Positions 1 to 8,898 are shown, numbered from the stretch's first letter. The stretch is 64,000 nucleotides of DNA from Mycobacteriales bacterium (GCA_018376445.1 JAHABL010000009.1:1-64000), one strand, 5' to 3'. The notes: a model not told the origin generated them from the letters alone. Program-made: numbers and translations.

Positions 1-25
1 CCCCCCCCCCCCCCCCCCCCCCCCC
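1..25. repeat. poly-C homopolymer tract at window edge
   Basis: The first 25 bases are all C, and the run may extend further left because it touches the window edge. It lies 57 bases beyond the stop codon of the minus-strand DoxX-like gene, so within this window it is intergenic. No other run of this length was seen. Such tracts are prone to slipped-strand length change and can drive phase variation, but they can also be assembly or gap artefacts. The sequence alone does not decide between these. Confidence 0.85.
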
Positions 26-82
26 ACGCCTCTATTTCGCCCATCGCCGGAACAGACAACGTCGTCAGAAGGTCAGGCTCTC

Positions 83-1186
83 TCAGAAGGGGAAACCTTG
101 AGTGTTGAGAACTGCCCACATCACAGGTGCTGAGATAATACCTACGACTAGCCAGACAAGTGCCCCCCACTTGGGGCGAGTCGCCCATCCCCAGCGACCA
201 TCGACCGACCATCGGCCAGCGCCAGCCAGAATGACGGTTGCCGCCATCACAGCGATCAGGGTGATGATCTCGTAGGGGCCCTTTTGGCTCGAGAGAAACG
301 CAGTGTCGCCGAGTGTGAGATGGGTGAGCGTAGCCATGCCCATCACTCCCAACAGTGCGGATGCACCCGCAGGAGCAAAAAGGCCCAGTGCCACAATGAC
401 GCCGCCCACCAGCTCTGTGACACCCGCACCGATAGCGAGAAGCTCGGTGTAGTTGGTGAAGCCAATAGAATGCAGGAGCTGCTCGGTGCTAGCGATAGAC
501 CCACCGAAGAGACCAAAGAGCTTATCTGCACCATGCAGTGCCATGATGATGCCGAGCGTCGCACGCAGAAGGAAAAGACCAAAGTCGATAGTGCCACGGT
601 CGGAGCGCGGAGCAACGTCCTCGTCGGCGTCGGGCTCGTCACCCTCACCATTGTCCGGGACAGGAGCAGCCACAACTGGGGCTGGCGCTAATACCGCGGT
701 CTCGGTTGCAGCGGAGTAAAGTGGCTCCACTGACGGTACGTAGAAGCTCTCTTCTGCCTCTGGGACGGGTGTGATGACCGTTGTCTCCCCTTCTGCCATG
801 TCGCTGAAGGCGATAGGTTGTTCTGCGACCGGGATGTACTCCTCTTGACTGTCGGCGTCAGTCATTTCGGGAGCATCGAGCTCCCGCAGTGCGCCCTCCG
901 CTTCCAGCGCAGGTTCATCATTCACTGCAGGTTCATCATCCTGCGCAGAGTCTTCGATCTGTATCGATTCGTCTTCCGCAGGCTCATTATCAGAGGACAC
1001 CCCCGCTAGATTTCCGCCCGCGAGCTCTTCTTGTTGTGCCACAGAGATGGTGTCAACATCCGCTAGCAGATCCTCCATAAGGAGATCGTCTTCGGTGATC
1101 GGTTCAATCCGCTCGGGGACGGCTCGCCGCGGCGGCAAAGTGGGCTCAGGCTCGTTGGTAGGTGCGGGGTTTACGTCTTCGCTCAT
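83..1186 (-). CDS. DoxX-family membrane protein with long acidic N-terminal extension
   Basis: The 367-residue product has two parts. Residues 1 to about 200 are rich in Glu, Asp, Pro and Ala, have no predicted fold and should be cytoplasmic and disordered. From about residue 203 a DoxX-type module follows, with roughly four hydrophobic helices and the family-typical Leu-Arg-Ala and His-Gly-Ala-Asp-Lys-Leu segments in the first helix. DoxX proteins are small quinone- or thiol-linked membrane proteins. The mycobacterial relative Rv3005c is reported to work with superoxide dismutase and a thiosulfate sulfurtransferase in a redox complex. The family is usually about 130-280 residues, so the N-terminal half is extra. 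It lies downstream of gatB, behind that gene's terminator, and has its own -10-like element. Family call is firm; exact function is not. Confidence 0.85.
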   Translation of the reverse strand: MSEDVNPAPTNEPEPTLPPRRAVPERIEPITEDDLLMEDLLADVDTISVAQQEELAGGNLAGVSSDNEPAEDESIQIEDSAQDDEPAVNDEPALEAEGALRELDAPEMTDADSQEEYIPVAEQPIAFSDMAEGETTVITPVPEAEESFYVPSVEPLYSAATETAVLAPAPVVAAPVPDNGEGDEPDADEDVAPRSDRGTIDFGLFLLRATLGIIMALHGADKLFGLFGGSIASTEQLLHSIGFTNYTELLAIGAGVTELVGGVIVALGLFAPAGASALLGVMGMATLTHLTLGDTAFLSSQKGPYEIITLIAVMAATVILAGAGRWSVDGRWGWATRPKWGALVWLVVGIISAPVMWAVLNTQGFPF

Positions 1187-1191
1187 GCGTC

Positions 1192-1211
1192 CAGGATAAC
1201 GGCTTATCCTG
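1192..1211 (-). promoter_or_regulatory. inverted repeat overlapping the doxX -10 element
   Basis: Two perfect 8-base arms (1192-1199 and 1204-1211) are separated by four bases. The arm nearest the gene covers the -10-like hexamer at 1193-1198. A repressor-type operator is one reading; a small hairpin associated with the neighbouring gatB terminator is another. No binding protein can be named from sequence. Confidence 0.4.
1193..1198 (-). promoter_or_regulatory. -10-like hexamer TATCCT for a leaderless doxX transcript
   Basis: On the minus strand TATCCT is followed by six bases and then the ATG. That spacing puts the expected transcription start at or next to the start codon. There is no clear Shine-Dalgarno sequence, and no convincing -35 was seen. 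Confidence 0.45.
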
Positions 1212-1221
1212 TGAAAATGCA

Positions 1222-1265
1222 GGACATCCCGGGTGAGTCGCTGAGGGCGACAACCCGGGATGTCC
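1222..1265 (-). terminator. rho-independent-type terminator after gatB
   Basis: A perfect 13-bp stem (1222-1234 with 1253-1265) encloses a nested 5-bp stem (1237-1241 with 1247-1251). It starts 12 bases after the gatB stop codon. Downstream on the minus strand is a short T-containing stretch rather than a long U-run, as is common in actinobacteria. Confidence 0.75.
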
Positions 1266-1277
1266 GGTTAAAGAGGT

Positions 1278-2786
1278 TTACGAGCAGATCTCGATGACGA
1301 TCTCACGCACGCGCGCAGCGTCTGCTTGCCCACGTGTCGCCTTCATCACTGCACCGATGATGGCACCTGCTGCCTGCACCTTTCCGTCACGGATCTTATC
1401 TGCCACGTCAGGCTGAGCTGCTAGGGCCTCTTCCACCGCAGTGCGCAGTGCAGAGTCGTCAGAGACGACTGCCAGGCCACGCTTCTCGACAATGTCGGCA
1501 GGATCTCCCTCCCCTTCGAGAACCCCATCAACAACCTGTCGGGCAAGCTTATTAGTGAGCTTCCCCTCAGACACCATACCGATGACCTCAGCCACCTGCC
1601 GGGGAGTAATCGGGAGTCCTTCCAGCTCCACACCACGATTATTAGCCTGCTGGGTCAGATAGGACACCCACCAGTTACGTGCCTCTGCGGAGGACGCTCC
1701 TGCCTCGACGGTATCAGCAACGAGATCCATTGCTCCGGTGTTGACAAGATCGCGCAGCTCTTCATCAGAAAGCTGCCACTCTTTCTGGAGCCGAGCTCGC
1801 CGTACCCAGGGAAGTTCTGGCAGCGTAGCGCGAATCTCTTCGACTCGCTCACGCGATACAACAACCGGGGCAAGATCTGGGTCGTTGAAGTAGCGGTAAT
1901 CGGCGGAGGTCTCTTTAGGCCTACCTGCCGCAGTGGTGCCCGTGGTTTCGAGGAAATGACGTGTCTCGAGCCGGATCTCTCCACCGTCTTCAAGCACAGC
2001 GGCCTGACGGCACATTTCGTAACGCACCGCGGTCTCGATGGATTTAAGGGTGTTGACGTTCTTGGTTTCAGTTCGAGTGCCGAACTCGGTCGTCCCCACA
2101 GGGCGGAGCGAAAGGTTGACATCGGCACGCATCGACCCCTGCGCCATATTGACGTCCGAGACCTTGAGCGAACGAATCACATCGCGGAGCGCCGTCACGT
2201 AAGCACGGGCTACTTCCGGGGCCCGCTCCCCCGCTCCTTCAATCGGCTTCGTCACGATTTCGATGAGCGGTACGCCGGCACGGTTGATGTCGAGGAGCGA
2301 GTGGGTGGCACCGTTGATGCGACCAGTTTCGCCACCGATGTGGGTGAGTTTTCCGGTGTCCTCCTCCATGTGGGCGCGCTCGATGTCAACACGGAAGGGA
2401 GTGCCATCAGCGAGCTCAAATTCCAGGTAGCCGTCAAAGGCGATGGGCTCGTCATATTGGCTGATCTGGTAGTTCTTCGGCTGGTCGGGGTAGAAGTAGT
2501 TCTTCCGAGCGAAACGTGAATAGGGAGCAATTTCGCAGTTGAGAGCCAAACCAATCTTGATGGCCCAATCGACAGCTTGCTGGTTGACGACCGGCAAGGC
2601 ACCCGGTAGCCCCATGCAGGTGGGGCTGACATGAGTATTGGGTTCTGCCCCGAAGGCAGTGGGGCTATTGCAGAACATCTTGGTCTCTGTAGAGAGTTCT
2701 ACGTGGACTTCCAATCCCATGACGGGATCGTACTTCGCAATTACCTCGTCGAAGTCGAGGATGTCATCTACACGGGCGCTAGTCAT
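1278..2786 (-). CDS. gatB: Asp-tRNA(Asn)/Glu-tRNA(Gln) amidotransferase subunit B
   Basis: The 502-residue product is full length for GatB. The N-terminal cradle domain begins with the conserved GLEVHVELST segment (around residue 24) and continues through the PTCMGLPGALPVVN segment. The C-terminal part (about 350-500) is the helical and YqeY-like tail that binds the tRNA elbow. GatB binds the misacylated tRNA and phosphorylates the Asp or Glu moiety with ATP, and ammonia comes from GatA. gatA and gatC lie upstream on the same strand with pfkA between, the same order as in mycobacteria. The ATG is preceded by a TAAACT hexamer at 7 bases, so the mRNA may be leaderless. A strong hairpin terminator follows the stop. 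Confidence 0.97.
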   Translation of the reverse strand: MTSARVDDILDFDEVIAKYDPVMGLEVHVELSTETKMFCNSPTAFGAEPNTHVSPTCMGLPGALPVVNQQAVDWAIKIGLALNCEIAPYSRFARKNYFYPDQPKNYQISQYDEPIAFDGYLEFELADGTPFRVDIERAHMEEDTGKLTHIGGETGRINGATHSLLDINRAGVPLIEIVTKPIEGAGERAPEVARAYVTALRDVIRSLKVSDVNMAQGSMRADVNLSLRPVGTTEFGTRTETKNVNTLKSIETAVRYEMCRQAAVLEDGGEIRLETRHFLETTGTTAAGRPKETSADYRYFNDPDLAPVVVSRERVEEIRATLPELPWVRRARLQKEWQLSDEELRDLVNTGAMDLVADTVEAGASSAEARNWWVSYLTQQANNRGVELEGLPITPRQVAEVIGMVSEGKLTNKLARQVVDGVLEGEGDPADIVEKRGLAVVSDDSALRTAVEEALAAQPDVADKIRDGKVQAAGAIIGAVMKATRGQADAARVREIVIEICS

Positions 2787-2793
2787 GTTTTCC

Positions 2794-2799
2794 AGTTTA
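2794..2799 (-). promoter_or_regulatory. -10-like hexamer TAAACT before gatB
   Basis: TAAACT lies seven bases upstream of the gatB ATG on the minus strand, in the 185-base gap after pfkA. The spacing fits a leaderless start. The seven-base spacer contains GGAA, so a weak Shine-Dalgarno role cannot be excluded. Confidence 0.45.
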
Positions 2800-2971
2800 G
2801 GTGAGTGAGACGGTTCTTGCAGTATCGGCCCGACACTTCGTTCTTAGCCGAGACGGCCAGGAACATCGGTGTCGAGCCGATACTCACTGTAGAGGGGATA
2901 AATATTGCCGGTGCGTCTGCTTCTACCGATGGGAGACGGTGAAGAGGGTAGCGCATCCTGCCAGTTGGGGA

Positions 2972-4012
2972 TTATCCGAAGAGAGCTTCCATTTCCTTGT
3001 AACGGTCCATCGGAACTTTCTTGGGATGGCCGACAGCGTCGTCAAGGGAGATACGTTCGATGCGGTCATTGCGTACAGCAACGACCTTCCCAAAGTCTCC
3101 TTCAGCGACGGCGTGCACGGCATTCACACCAAAACGGGTACCGAGGACACGGTCAAAGGCAGTGGGGGTACCGCCACGCTGGATGTGGCCCAGCACGGTA
3201 GTCCGGATGTCGCGGTCATTCAGACGGCTACGAAGTTCGTCACCGAGCTGCTGTGCAACACCGGTGTAGATTTCGTGGCCGAACTTGTCGATGCCACCGG
3301 AACGCATTTCCATAGTGCCTTCCTTGGGAAGTGCGCCCTCGGCAACGACGCAGATGGCATAGGATTCGCCCATTTGGAAACGACGCTCCATGAGCTTGGC
3401 GATTTGGTTCACGTCGAAGGGAACTTCTGGAATAACGACCATATGGGCACCACCGGCCATGCCTGCTTGTAGGGCGATCCACCCGGCGTTGCGTCCCATC
3501 ACCTCCACCAGTATGACGCGCTGGTGGGATTCTGCGGTGGTGTGGAGACGGTCAATGGCATCGGTAGCGATGGACACCGCGGTGTCAAAGCCGAAGGTGT
3601 AGTCGGTGTTGGCGACGTCGTTGTCGATGGTCTTGGGAACGCCAACGACATTGATGCCGTTTTCCATGAGCCAACGCCCACCGCGCAAAGTACCGTCACC
3701 ACCAATGGGGATAACAGCATCGATCTCATTGTCGGCAAGGGTGGCCTTGATGTCGTCTAAGCGAGATTCCAGCTCGCGCGGATTCATACGGCCGGTACCC
3801 AGAATGGTGCCGCCTTGGCCGAGAATCTTATCGATGCTTTCGTTGTCGTAGAGCTGCACGCGGAGGTTGTTAACCAGACCGTTCCATCCGTCGTGGAAAC
3901 CCACCACGGTAGCGTCGTAGCAGCTGTTAGCAGTACGAACGACACCACGAATAACTGCGTTCAGACCGGGGCAGTCACCGCCGGCGGTCAGTACGCCAAT
4001 TCGAAGACCCAT
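2972..4012 (-). CDS. pfkA: 6-phosphofructokinase
   Basis: The product (346 residues) catalyses phosphorylation of fructose 6-phosphate to fructose 1,6-bisphosphate in glycolysis. The N-terminal GVLTAGGDCPGLN loop, the IPIGGDGTLRG nucleotide loop and the PKTIDND catalytic segment are all present. Gly at the position equivalent to E. coli residue 104 (GGDGT, not GGDDT) favours ATP over pyrophosphate. Lys at the position equivalent to residue 124 (PKTIDND) is usual for the actinobacterial mixed group, so strict ATP dependence is likely but not proven. The ATG has a good AGAAGG ribosome-binding site nine bases upstream. It sits between gatA and gatB, as in mycobacteria. Confidence 0.96.
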   Translation of the reverse strand: MGLRIGVLTAGGDCPGLNAVIRGVVRTANSCYDATVVGFHDGWNGLVNNLRVQLYDNESIDKILGQGGTILGTGRMNPRELESRLDDIKATLADNEIDAVIPIGGDGTLRGGRWLMENGINVVGVPKTIDNDVANTDYTFGFDTAVSIATDAIDRLHTTAESHQRVILVEVMGRNAGWIALQAGMAGGAHMVVIPEVPFDVNQIAKLMERRFQMGESYAICVVAEGALPKEGTMEMRSGGIDKFGHEIYTGVAQQLGDELRSRLNDRDIRTTVLGHIQRGGTPTAFDRVLGTRFGVNAVHAVAEGDFGKVVAVRNDRIERISLDDAVGHPKKVPMDRYKEMEALFG

Positions 4013-4033
4013 GTGACTAATCCTTCTCTATCG

Positions 4034-4049
4034 CTTTTCCGAGGAAAAG
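4034..4049 (-). promoter_or_regulatory. short palindrome in the pfkA 5' leader
   Basis: Seven-base arms separated by two bases (CTTTTCC-GA-GGAAAAG) lie 21-37 bases upstream of the pfkA ATG. The position suits an operator or a small leader hairpin. No regulator can be assigned. Confidence 0.3.
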
Positions 4050-4160
4050 TGCTTCTAGATGCAGTGTACCGGTAGAAACTCAAGAAAACTTAAACGATCA
4101 AGCATCAGGTACATCTGAACTACCGCAGCTTCAGCGGTTATGTAACCAGGCTACGCCGAA

Positions 4161-4200
4161 ATCCTCCCCTTCGCCCCGGTTTCTCGGACGAGAGGAGGAT
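4161..4200 (-). terminator. imperfect hairpin after gatA
   Basis: ATCCTCC at 4161-4167 pairs with GGAGGAT at 4194-4200. After one mismatch the stem gains three more pairs (one G-U). It begins about 35 bases past the gatA stop in the 222-base gap before pfkA. There is no U-run, so this is a weak call. Confidence 0.35.
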
Positions 4201-4234
4201 CTCTTAGCGACTTCTCAATCTCTCTACCAGCGGA

Positions 4235-5737
4235 TTACTCCCCGATCGGACCACGCGCCTTTTCAAAAGCAGCACCCACCCGGTAGAGACGAGCATCTTC
4301 CAATGCCGGTGCCATAATCTGCAGGCCAACCGGCATACCGGAATCCGAGGCCACTCCTGCTGGTACAGACATGCCACACATTCCTGCCAGATTCAACGGC
4401 AACGTGTATAGGTCAAAGAGGTACATGGATACAGGATCATCTACGCGCTCACCCAGTTTGAAGGCAGTCTGCGGCGTAGTCGGTGAGACAAGCACATCGA
4501 CCTTCTCATACGCCTTCTGGAAATCCTGAGCGATGAGGGTACGCACCTTTTGTGCTTGCCCGTAGTACGCGTCGTAGTAGCCAGCCGACAGTGCGTAGGT
4601 GCCAATGATAATACGGCGCTTCACTTCCTTGCCGAAGCCGGCAGCACGAGTTAGCGACATGACCTCTTCCGCAGAATGGGTACCGTCATCACCCACCCGC
4701 AAGCCGTAGCGCATACCGTCGAAACGCGCGAGATTGGACGAGACCTCAGACGGCAGAATGAGGTAATAAGCAGCCAACGCATGCGGGAAGTTGGGGCACG
4801 ATACCTCCATGATTTCTGCCCCCAGACCCTTCAGCGTTTCCACTGCCTTCTGGAAAGACTCCGCGACACCCGGCTGGCATCCTTCATCCGTGAGGAATTC
4901 CTTGATGACGCCAACCTTCACGCCTGAGAGATCTCTCTCCTGCCCTTCCAGCGCAGCGCTCACCATATCGGGAATCTCGACTGCCAGAGAAGTCGAGTCA
5001 TGCTCGTCATGTCCCGCAATAATGTTGTGCAGCATAGCCGTATCCAGCACAGTGCGTGCACACGGACCACCCTGATCAAGGGAAGATGCACATGCCACTA
5101 GGCCGTAACGAGAAACAGTGCCGTATGTCGGCTTCACCCCCACCGTAGCGGTAAGAGCAGCAGGTTGTCGGATGGAACCACCGGTATCCGTACCGATCGC
5201 CAACGGCGCCTCATAGGATGCCAGTGCGGCTGCTGAACCACCACCAGAACCACCCGGCGTACGCTCTTTGTCCCACGGGTTGAAGGTCGGCCCGAAAGCA
5301 GAGTTCTCCGTGGAGGAGCCCATGGCGAACTCATCCATATTGGTCTTACCGAGAATCGGAATGCCCGCTTCCCGCAGTTTCTTCGTGACAGTAGCGTCAT
5401 ACTGCGGCACATACCCCTCCAAGATCTTGGAGGCACAGGTCGTCGGAGCGTCCGTAGTAGTAAACACATCCTTCAGGGCGATAGGTACACCAGCTAATGG
5501 GGAAGCTGGCTGTTTCCCCGCAGCAATGTCCTCATCGACCCGCCGGGCAGTCGCCAAAGCTTCCTCTGCACCGACGTGTAGGAAGGCGTGGATCTCCCCG
5601 TCTACCTCAGCAATACGATCGAGGAATGCTTGCGTTACCGCCACCGATGACAATTCGCCAGAGTGGATGCGCTGAGCCAGGGTGGAGGCATCCAGAGACA
5701 GGATGGAATCTGCCGGAACCGTACGAAGAGCGTTCAT
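4235..5737 (-). CDS. gatA: Asp-tRNA(Asn)/Glu-tRNA(Gln) amidotransferase subunit A
   Basis: GatA is the amidase-signature glutaminase that supplies ammonia to GatB for transamidation of misacylated tRNA. The Lys/cis-Ser/Ser catalytic set is visible: Lys89 in the ALKDVF segment, cis-Ser168 in the GGSGGGSAA loop and nucleophile Ser188 in TDTGGSIRQP. The Lys-to-Ser spacing of 99 residues matches characterised GatA enzymes. Length (500 residues) is normal. It starts five bases after the gatC stop, so the two are co-transcribed and probably translationally coupled. With gatC and gatB in the window, a complete GatCAB is encoded. Confidence 0.97.
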   Translation of the reverse strand: MNALRTVPADSILSLDASTLAQRIHSGELSSVAVTQAFLDRIAEVDGEIHAFLHVGAEEALATARRVDEDIAAGKQPASPLAGVPIALKDVFTTTDAPTTCASKILEGYVPQYDATVTKKLREAGIPILGKTNMDEFAMGSSTENSAFGPTFNPWDKERTPGGSGGGSAAALASYEAPLAIGTDTGGSIRQPAALTATVGVKPTYGTVSRYGLVACASSLDQGGPCARTVLDTAMLHNIIAGHDEHDSTSLAVEIPDMVSAALEGQERDLSGVKVGVIKEFLTDEGCQPGVAESFQKAVETLKGLGAEIMEVSCPNFPHALAAYYLILPSEVSSNLARFDGMRYGLRVGDDGTHSAEEVMSLTRAAGFGKEVKRRIIIGTYALSAGYYDAYYGQAQKVRTLIAQDFQKAYEKVDVLVSPTTPQTAFKLGERVDDPVSMYLFDLYTLPLNLAGMCGMSVPAGVASDSGMPVGLQIMAPALEDARLYRVGAAFEKARGPIGE

Positions 5738-5742
5738 GTCGA

Positions 5743-6045
5743 TTACTCCCCTCCTTCACCCAGAATCTGAGGAACAACGATGCGGCCATCTTCGACCTCG
5801 GGCGCTTGGCTCAACACTTCTTCCTGGGAAAGGCACGGCTTAATGACATCCTCATGAGCGACGTTTTGGATCGCCACTGGGTGACTCATCGCCTCAACAC
5901 CTTCAGTATCGAGCTCCGTGATGACATTCACGTGCTGCAAAATATCTTTGATCTGGCCAGCCAACTCATCCAGCTCGTCATCCGCCAACGCTAAACGCGC
6001 CAACTTGGCGAGGTGAGCGACATCGTCACGGGTAATACCGTCCAC
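5743..6045 (-). CDS. gatC: Asp-tRNA(Asn)/Glu-tRNA(Gln) amidotransferase subunit C
   Basis: GatC is a small subunit that wraps around and stabilises the GatA-GatB contact. The frame is open further upstream, but the conserved protein starts at a GTG at 6045, which has a strong AAGGAAGG ribosome-binding site seven bases away and gives 100 residues, the normal GatC size. The typical N-terminal helix (DDVAHLAKLARLALADDE) and the SHPVAIQNVAHED segment are visible. Starting at the upstream ATG would add 26 residues of low-complexity, non-conserved sequence. It lies directly ahead of gatA. Confidence 0.94.
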   Translation of the reverse strand: MDGITRDDVAHLAKLARLALADDELDELAGQIKDILQHVNVITELDTEGVEAMSHPVAIQNVAHEDVIKPCLSQEEVLSQAPEVEDGRIVVPQILGEGGE

Positions 6046-6100
6046 TGAAGCACCTTCCTTCGAGGTTGTACTGTGCGCATGCAGTCGTACGCTGCACATG

Positions 6101-6625
6101 CTACCGCGTTGCAGTAGGAACAAGCCACACGTAACAGCGAACCGTGAGGCCGGGAATAGGGTCCCAGAATCGAGAGGGCTCCAGCTTGAAACCTGCCCTT
6201 TCGTAGATGCGGTGGGCGTTCGTCATAGTGTCTTGACTGGACAGCACCAACTGTCGATAACCATTCTGAACAGCAAATTCTTGACATTCCCGAACAAGAG
6301 AAGTACCAATTCCTCTGCCCCGAGCAGACTCATCTACTGCCAACATCCGCATCTCAATCTCATCATCGGCAGCAATAGCCGCCCACGGGCTACCCCCTGC
6401 TGCCAGAGTAACCGCCCCGAGAATCTCGCCAGTTGCTGCATCTTCCGCTACGAAATGTGCGGTCGCTTCCCGAAAGCGAGGCGCCACATCGCGCAGAATG
6501 TCGAGGTAGGGGGAATTTGGTTCCTCATAGGGGATGTAGGTCGTAAACGTCATCTCACCTACCCCCACCAGATCAGATTCCTGCATAGCGCGAATGATCA
6601 CTCCATCAGGTGACAGGTCGCTCAT
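6101..6625 (-). CDS. GNAT-family N-acetyltransferase
   Basis: The 174-residue product is a single GNAT domain. Strand 4 and motif A, which binds the acetyl-CoA pyrophosphate, read MLAVDESARGRGIGTSLV at about residues 93-110. A motif-B-like NAHRIYERAGF segment follows at about 137-147, and the pattern matches ribosomal or small-molecule acetyltransferases. The substrate cannot be deduced. Its ATG overlaps the ligA stop codon by four bases, so translation is likely coupled to ligA. It occupies the spot between ligA and gatC where M. tuberculosis has an unrelated ACT-domain gene. Confidence 0.85.
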   Translation of the reverse strand: MSDLSPDGVIIRAMQESDLVGVGEMTFTTYIPYEEPNSPYLDILRDVAPRFREATAHFVAEDAATGEILGAVTLAAGGSPWAAIAADDEIEMRMLAVDESARGRGIGTSLVRECQEFAVQNGYRQLVLSSQDTMTNAHRIYERAGFKLEPSRFWDPIPGLTVRCYVWLVPTATR

Positions 6626-8781
6626 CTGTCTCTCTCCTTCAGTGCAGCTTCCCCACCTTGCAGCAGGGTGACGAATTGTGCCTCTGTAAGCACGGGAATA
6701 CCAAGCGTTTCGGCCTTGGTCAGCTTCGCACCGGCATTCTCCCCAGCCACCACATAGTCTGTCTTCTTCGAGACAGACCCCGCTGCTTTACCTCCCCGTG
6801 ACAGAATCGCCTCTTTCACTGAATCACGAGTGAAACCTTCCAACGCACCAGTAGCGACGATAGTGAGACCTTCCAGGGTAGGCCGCTGGACAGATTCTTG
6901 CCGATCTTCCATTTGCACGCCCGCGGCAGCCCACTTCGCCACAATGTTCCGATGCCAGTCCACCGAAAACCACTCCACCAAGGCGTCAGCAATAATCCCA
7001 CCGACTCCCTCCACTTCAGCAAAGGCAGCAGCGTCACCCTGCACCGCCAGCTGTTCGATCTCCATCATGCTGTGGAAGGTCGCAGCTAGGGAGCGGGCCG
7101 CAGTCGGACCGACATGCCGGATCGATAACGCCACAAGGACGCGCCAGAAGGGGCGCTTTTTCGCATCCGCAAGGTTCTGGAGCAGCTTCTCTCCGGTTTT
7201 TGAGAGAATGACCCGTTTCCCATCAACCTCCCCAACAGGTGTGTCTGTATAACGAGGATCGGTATCGATACGGCGGGGAGCATTTCGGGTGTATTGGGAT
7301 GTGCGAAGGAGATCATCAGCAGTGAGGGTGAAAAGATCTCCCTCATTATGCAGAATCCCGCGCTCATAGAGATCGCGTGCGCCCTTCTCTCCCAGAGCCT
7401 CAATATCTAAAGCGGAACGACTGGCCAAATAGAACAGCCTTTCCCGGAGCTGCGCTGAACAACTTTGTGTGTTGGGGCAACGCCAATCCTGATCGGATTC
7501 CTTTTCGGGGGCGAGCAGGGCCCCACATTCTGGGCAATGGGTGGGGAAAACAAACTCTTTTTCGTCCCCAGTACGAGCGTCGACGAGGGGTCCCAATACT
7601 TCCGGGATCACTTCGCCAGCTTTGCGTATAACCACCTGATCACCAATCAGCACACCTTTACGTTTAACTTCGAATTGGTTGTGCAAGGTGGCATTTGACA
7701 CTGTTGATCCGGCAACTGTAACGGGTTCCATGAATGCATAGGGAGTCACTCGGCCAGTACGCCCCACTGACACACGAATATCTACTAGGGTGGTGATGGC
7801 TTCTTCCGGTGGATACTTGTATGCCACTGCCCAACGAGGCACCCGCGACGTTGCTCCGAGATCCCGCTGCTCCGCGATGTTGTTGAGCTTAACGACTAAC
7901 CCGTCTGTCTCATGTTCTACCTCGGCACGATACTCACCCCAATAGCGCATCTTCTCAAGCACTGCCGCAATGCCGCACACTCGCTCTGTCTTATCGGAAA
8001 CATGAAGCCCCCACGCTGCCATGGCGTGGTAGGCATCCCACTGTGTGGCAGGCTGGAACCCCTCCGTCTTCCCCAAACCATGGCAGATCATACGCAGATG
8101 TCGTCGCGCCACCTCAGCAGGGTCTTTCTGGCGCAGCGAGCCGGCTGCAGCATTGCGTGGATTAGCAAACGGCTTAGGTTTTCGACCCGCTTCTTCCGCC
8201 TCCGAAACAATCCGCGCATTGAGTTCGGCAAAGTCATCAAGAGCGAAGTACACCTCCCCACGAACCTCCAGAAGCGCTGGCAGCGGATAGTCGGGATGAT
8301 CCGTGAGACGTACGGGGATATCCGCGATAGTGCGCGCATTGAGTGTAATGTCCTCCCCGACCCGCCCGTCTCCTCGGGTGGCAGCTCGTTCCAGTACCCC
8401 CTCTCGATACACCAGGTCGATAGCCGCGCCATCAATCTTGAGCTCGGTGAGGTATTCCTGGTCCGGACCGATTTCGTTCTCTAGGCGAGTGAGCCACTCC
8501 GTCAACTCTTCCGGGCTAAACACATCCTCTAGGCTCAGCATTCGTTCGGGATGTTCGGCGGAGTTGAACGTCGTCTCGAAACCGCCACCTACCAGCTGCG
8601 TGGGGGAATCTGGAGTACGCAATTCAGGATACTCATCCTCCAACGCCACCAGCTCATGAAAAAGCTGGTCAAACTCGCTGTCGGTGATGATAGGAGAATC
8701 CATCACGTAGTAGCGGAACTGGTGGTCACGCACAACACTGGCAAGCTCAGTCCAGCGCTGCTGAATATCCGAGGTTATCAC
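6622..8781 (-). CDS. ligA: NAD-dependent DNA ligase LigA
   Basis: LigA seals nicks during replication and repair using NAD+. The adenylation Lys115 sits in the LKIDG motif. The Ia domain (HQFRYY segment near residue 20), OB fold, four-Cys zinc finger (two CxxC-type pairs around residues 415-440), helix-hairpin-helix repeats and a C-terminal BRCT domain (about 640-719) are all present. The length of 719 residues is slightly above the usual 670-700. The GTG start has no Shine-Dalgarno; instead TAGGCT lies six bases upstream, indicating a leaderless mRNA. It is transcribed divergently from the exonuclease gene and overlaps the GNAT gene downstream. Confidence 0.97.
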   Translation of the reverse strand: MITSDIQQRWTELASVVRDHQFRYYVMDSPIITDSEFDQLFHELVALEDEYPELRTPDSPTQLVGGGFETTFNSAEHPERMLSLEDVFSPEELTEWLTRLENEIGPDQEYLTELKIDGAAIDLVYREGVLERAATRGDGRVGEDITLNARTIADIPVRLTDHPDYPLPALLEVRGEVYFALDDFAELNARIVSEAEEAGRKPKPFANPRNAAAGSLRQKDPAEVARRHLRMICHGLGKTEGFQPATQWDAYHAMAAWGLHVSDKTERVCGIAAVLEKMRYWGEYRAEVEHETDGLVVKLNNIAEQRDLGATSRVPRWAVAYKYPPEEAITTLVDIRVSVGRTGRVTPYAFMEPVTVAGSTVSNATLHNQFEVKRKGVLIGDQVVIRKAGEVIPEVLGPLVDARTGDEKEFVFPTHCPECGALLAPEKESDQDWRCPNTQSCSAQLRERLFYLASRSALDIEALGEKGARDLYERGILHNEGDLFTLTADDLLRTSQYTRNAPRRIDTDPRYTDTPVGEVDGKRVILSKTGEKLLQNLADAKKRPFWRVLVALSIRHVGPTAARSLAATFHSMMEIEQLAVQGDAAAFAEVEGVGGIIADALVEWFSVDWHRNIVAKWAAAGVQMEDRQESVQRPTLEGLTIVATGALEGFTRDSVKEAILSRGGKAAGSVSKKTDYVVAGENAGAKLTKAETLGIPVLTEAQFVTLLQGGEAALKERDR

Positions 8782-8787
8782 GTCTTT

Positions 8788-8793
8788 AGCCTA
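8788..8793 (-). promoter_or_regulatory. -10-like hexamer TAGGCT for leaderless ligA
   Basis: TAGGCT is followed by six bases and then the ligA GTG. No ribosome-binding site is apparent, and no clear -35 was found. This is one of the clearest leaderless arrangements in the window. Confidence 0.5.
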
Positions 8794-8898
8794 GCGTCTC
8801 GCGCCAACCGAACACTGAATTTGTCACTGTCGGAGAGTAACCTGGGGACAACATCACCGAAAGGGTTATGTTCCCGCCGTGGACCACGAGGAGATCCC

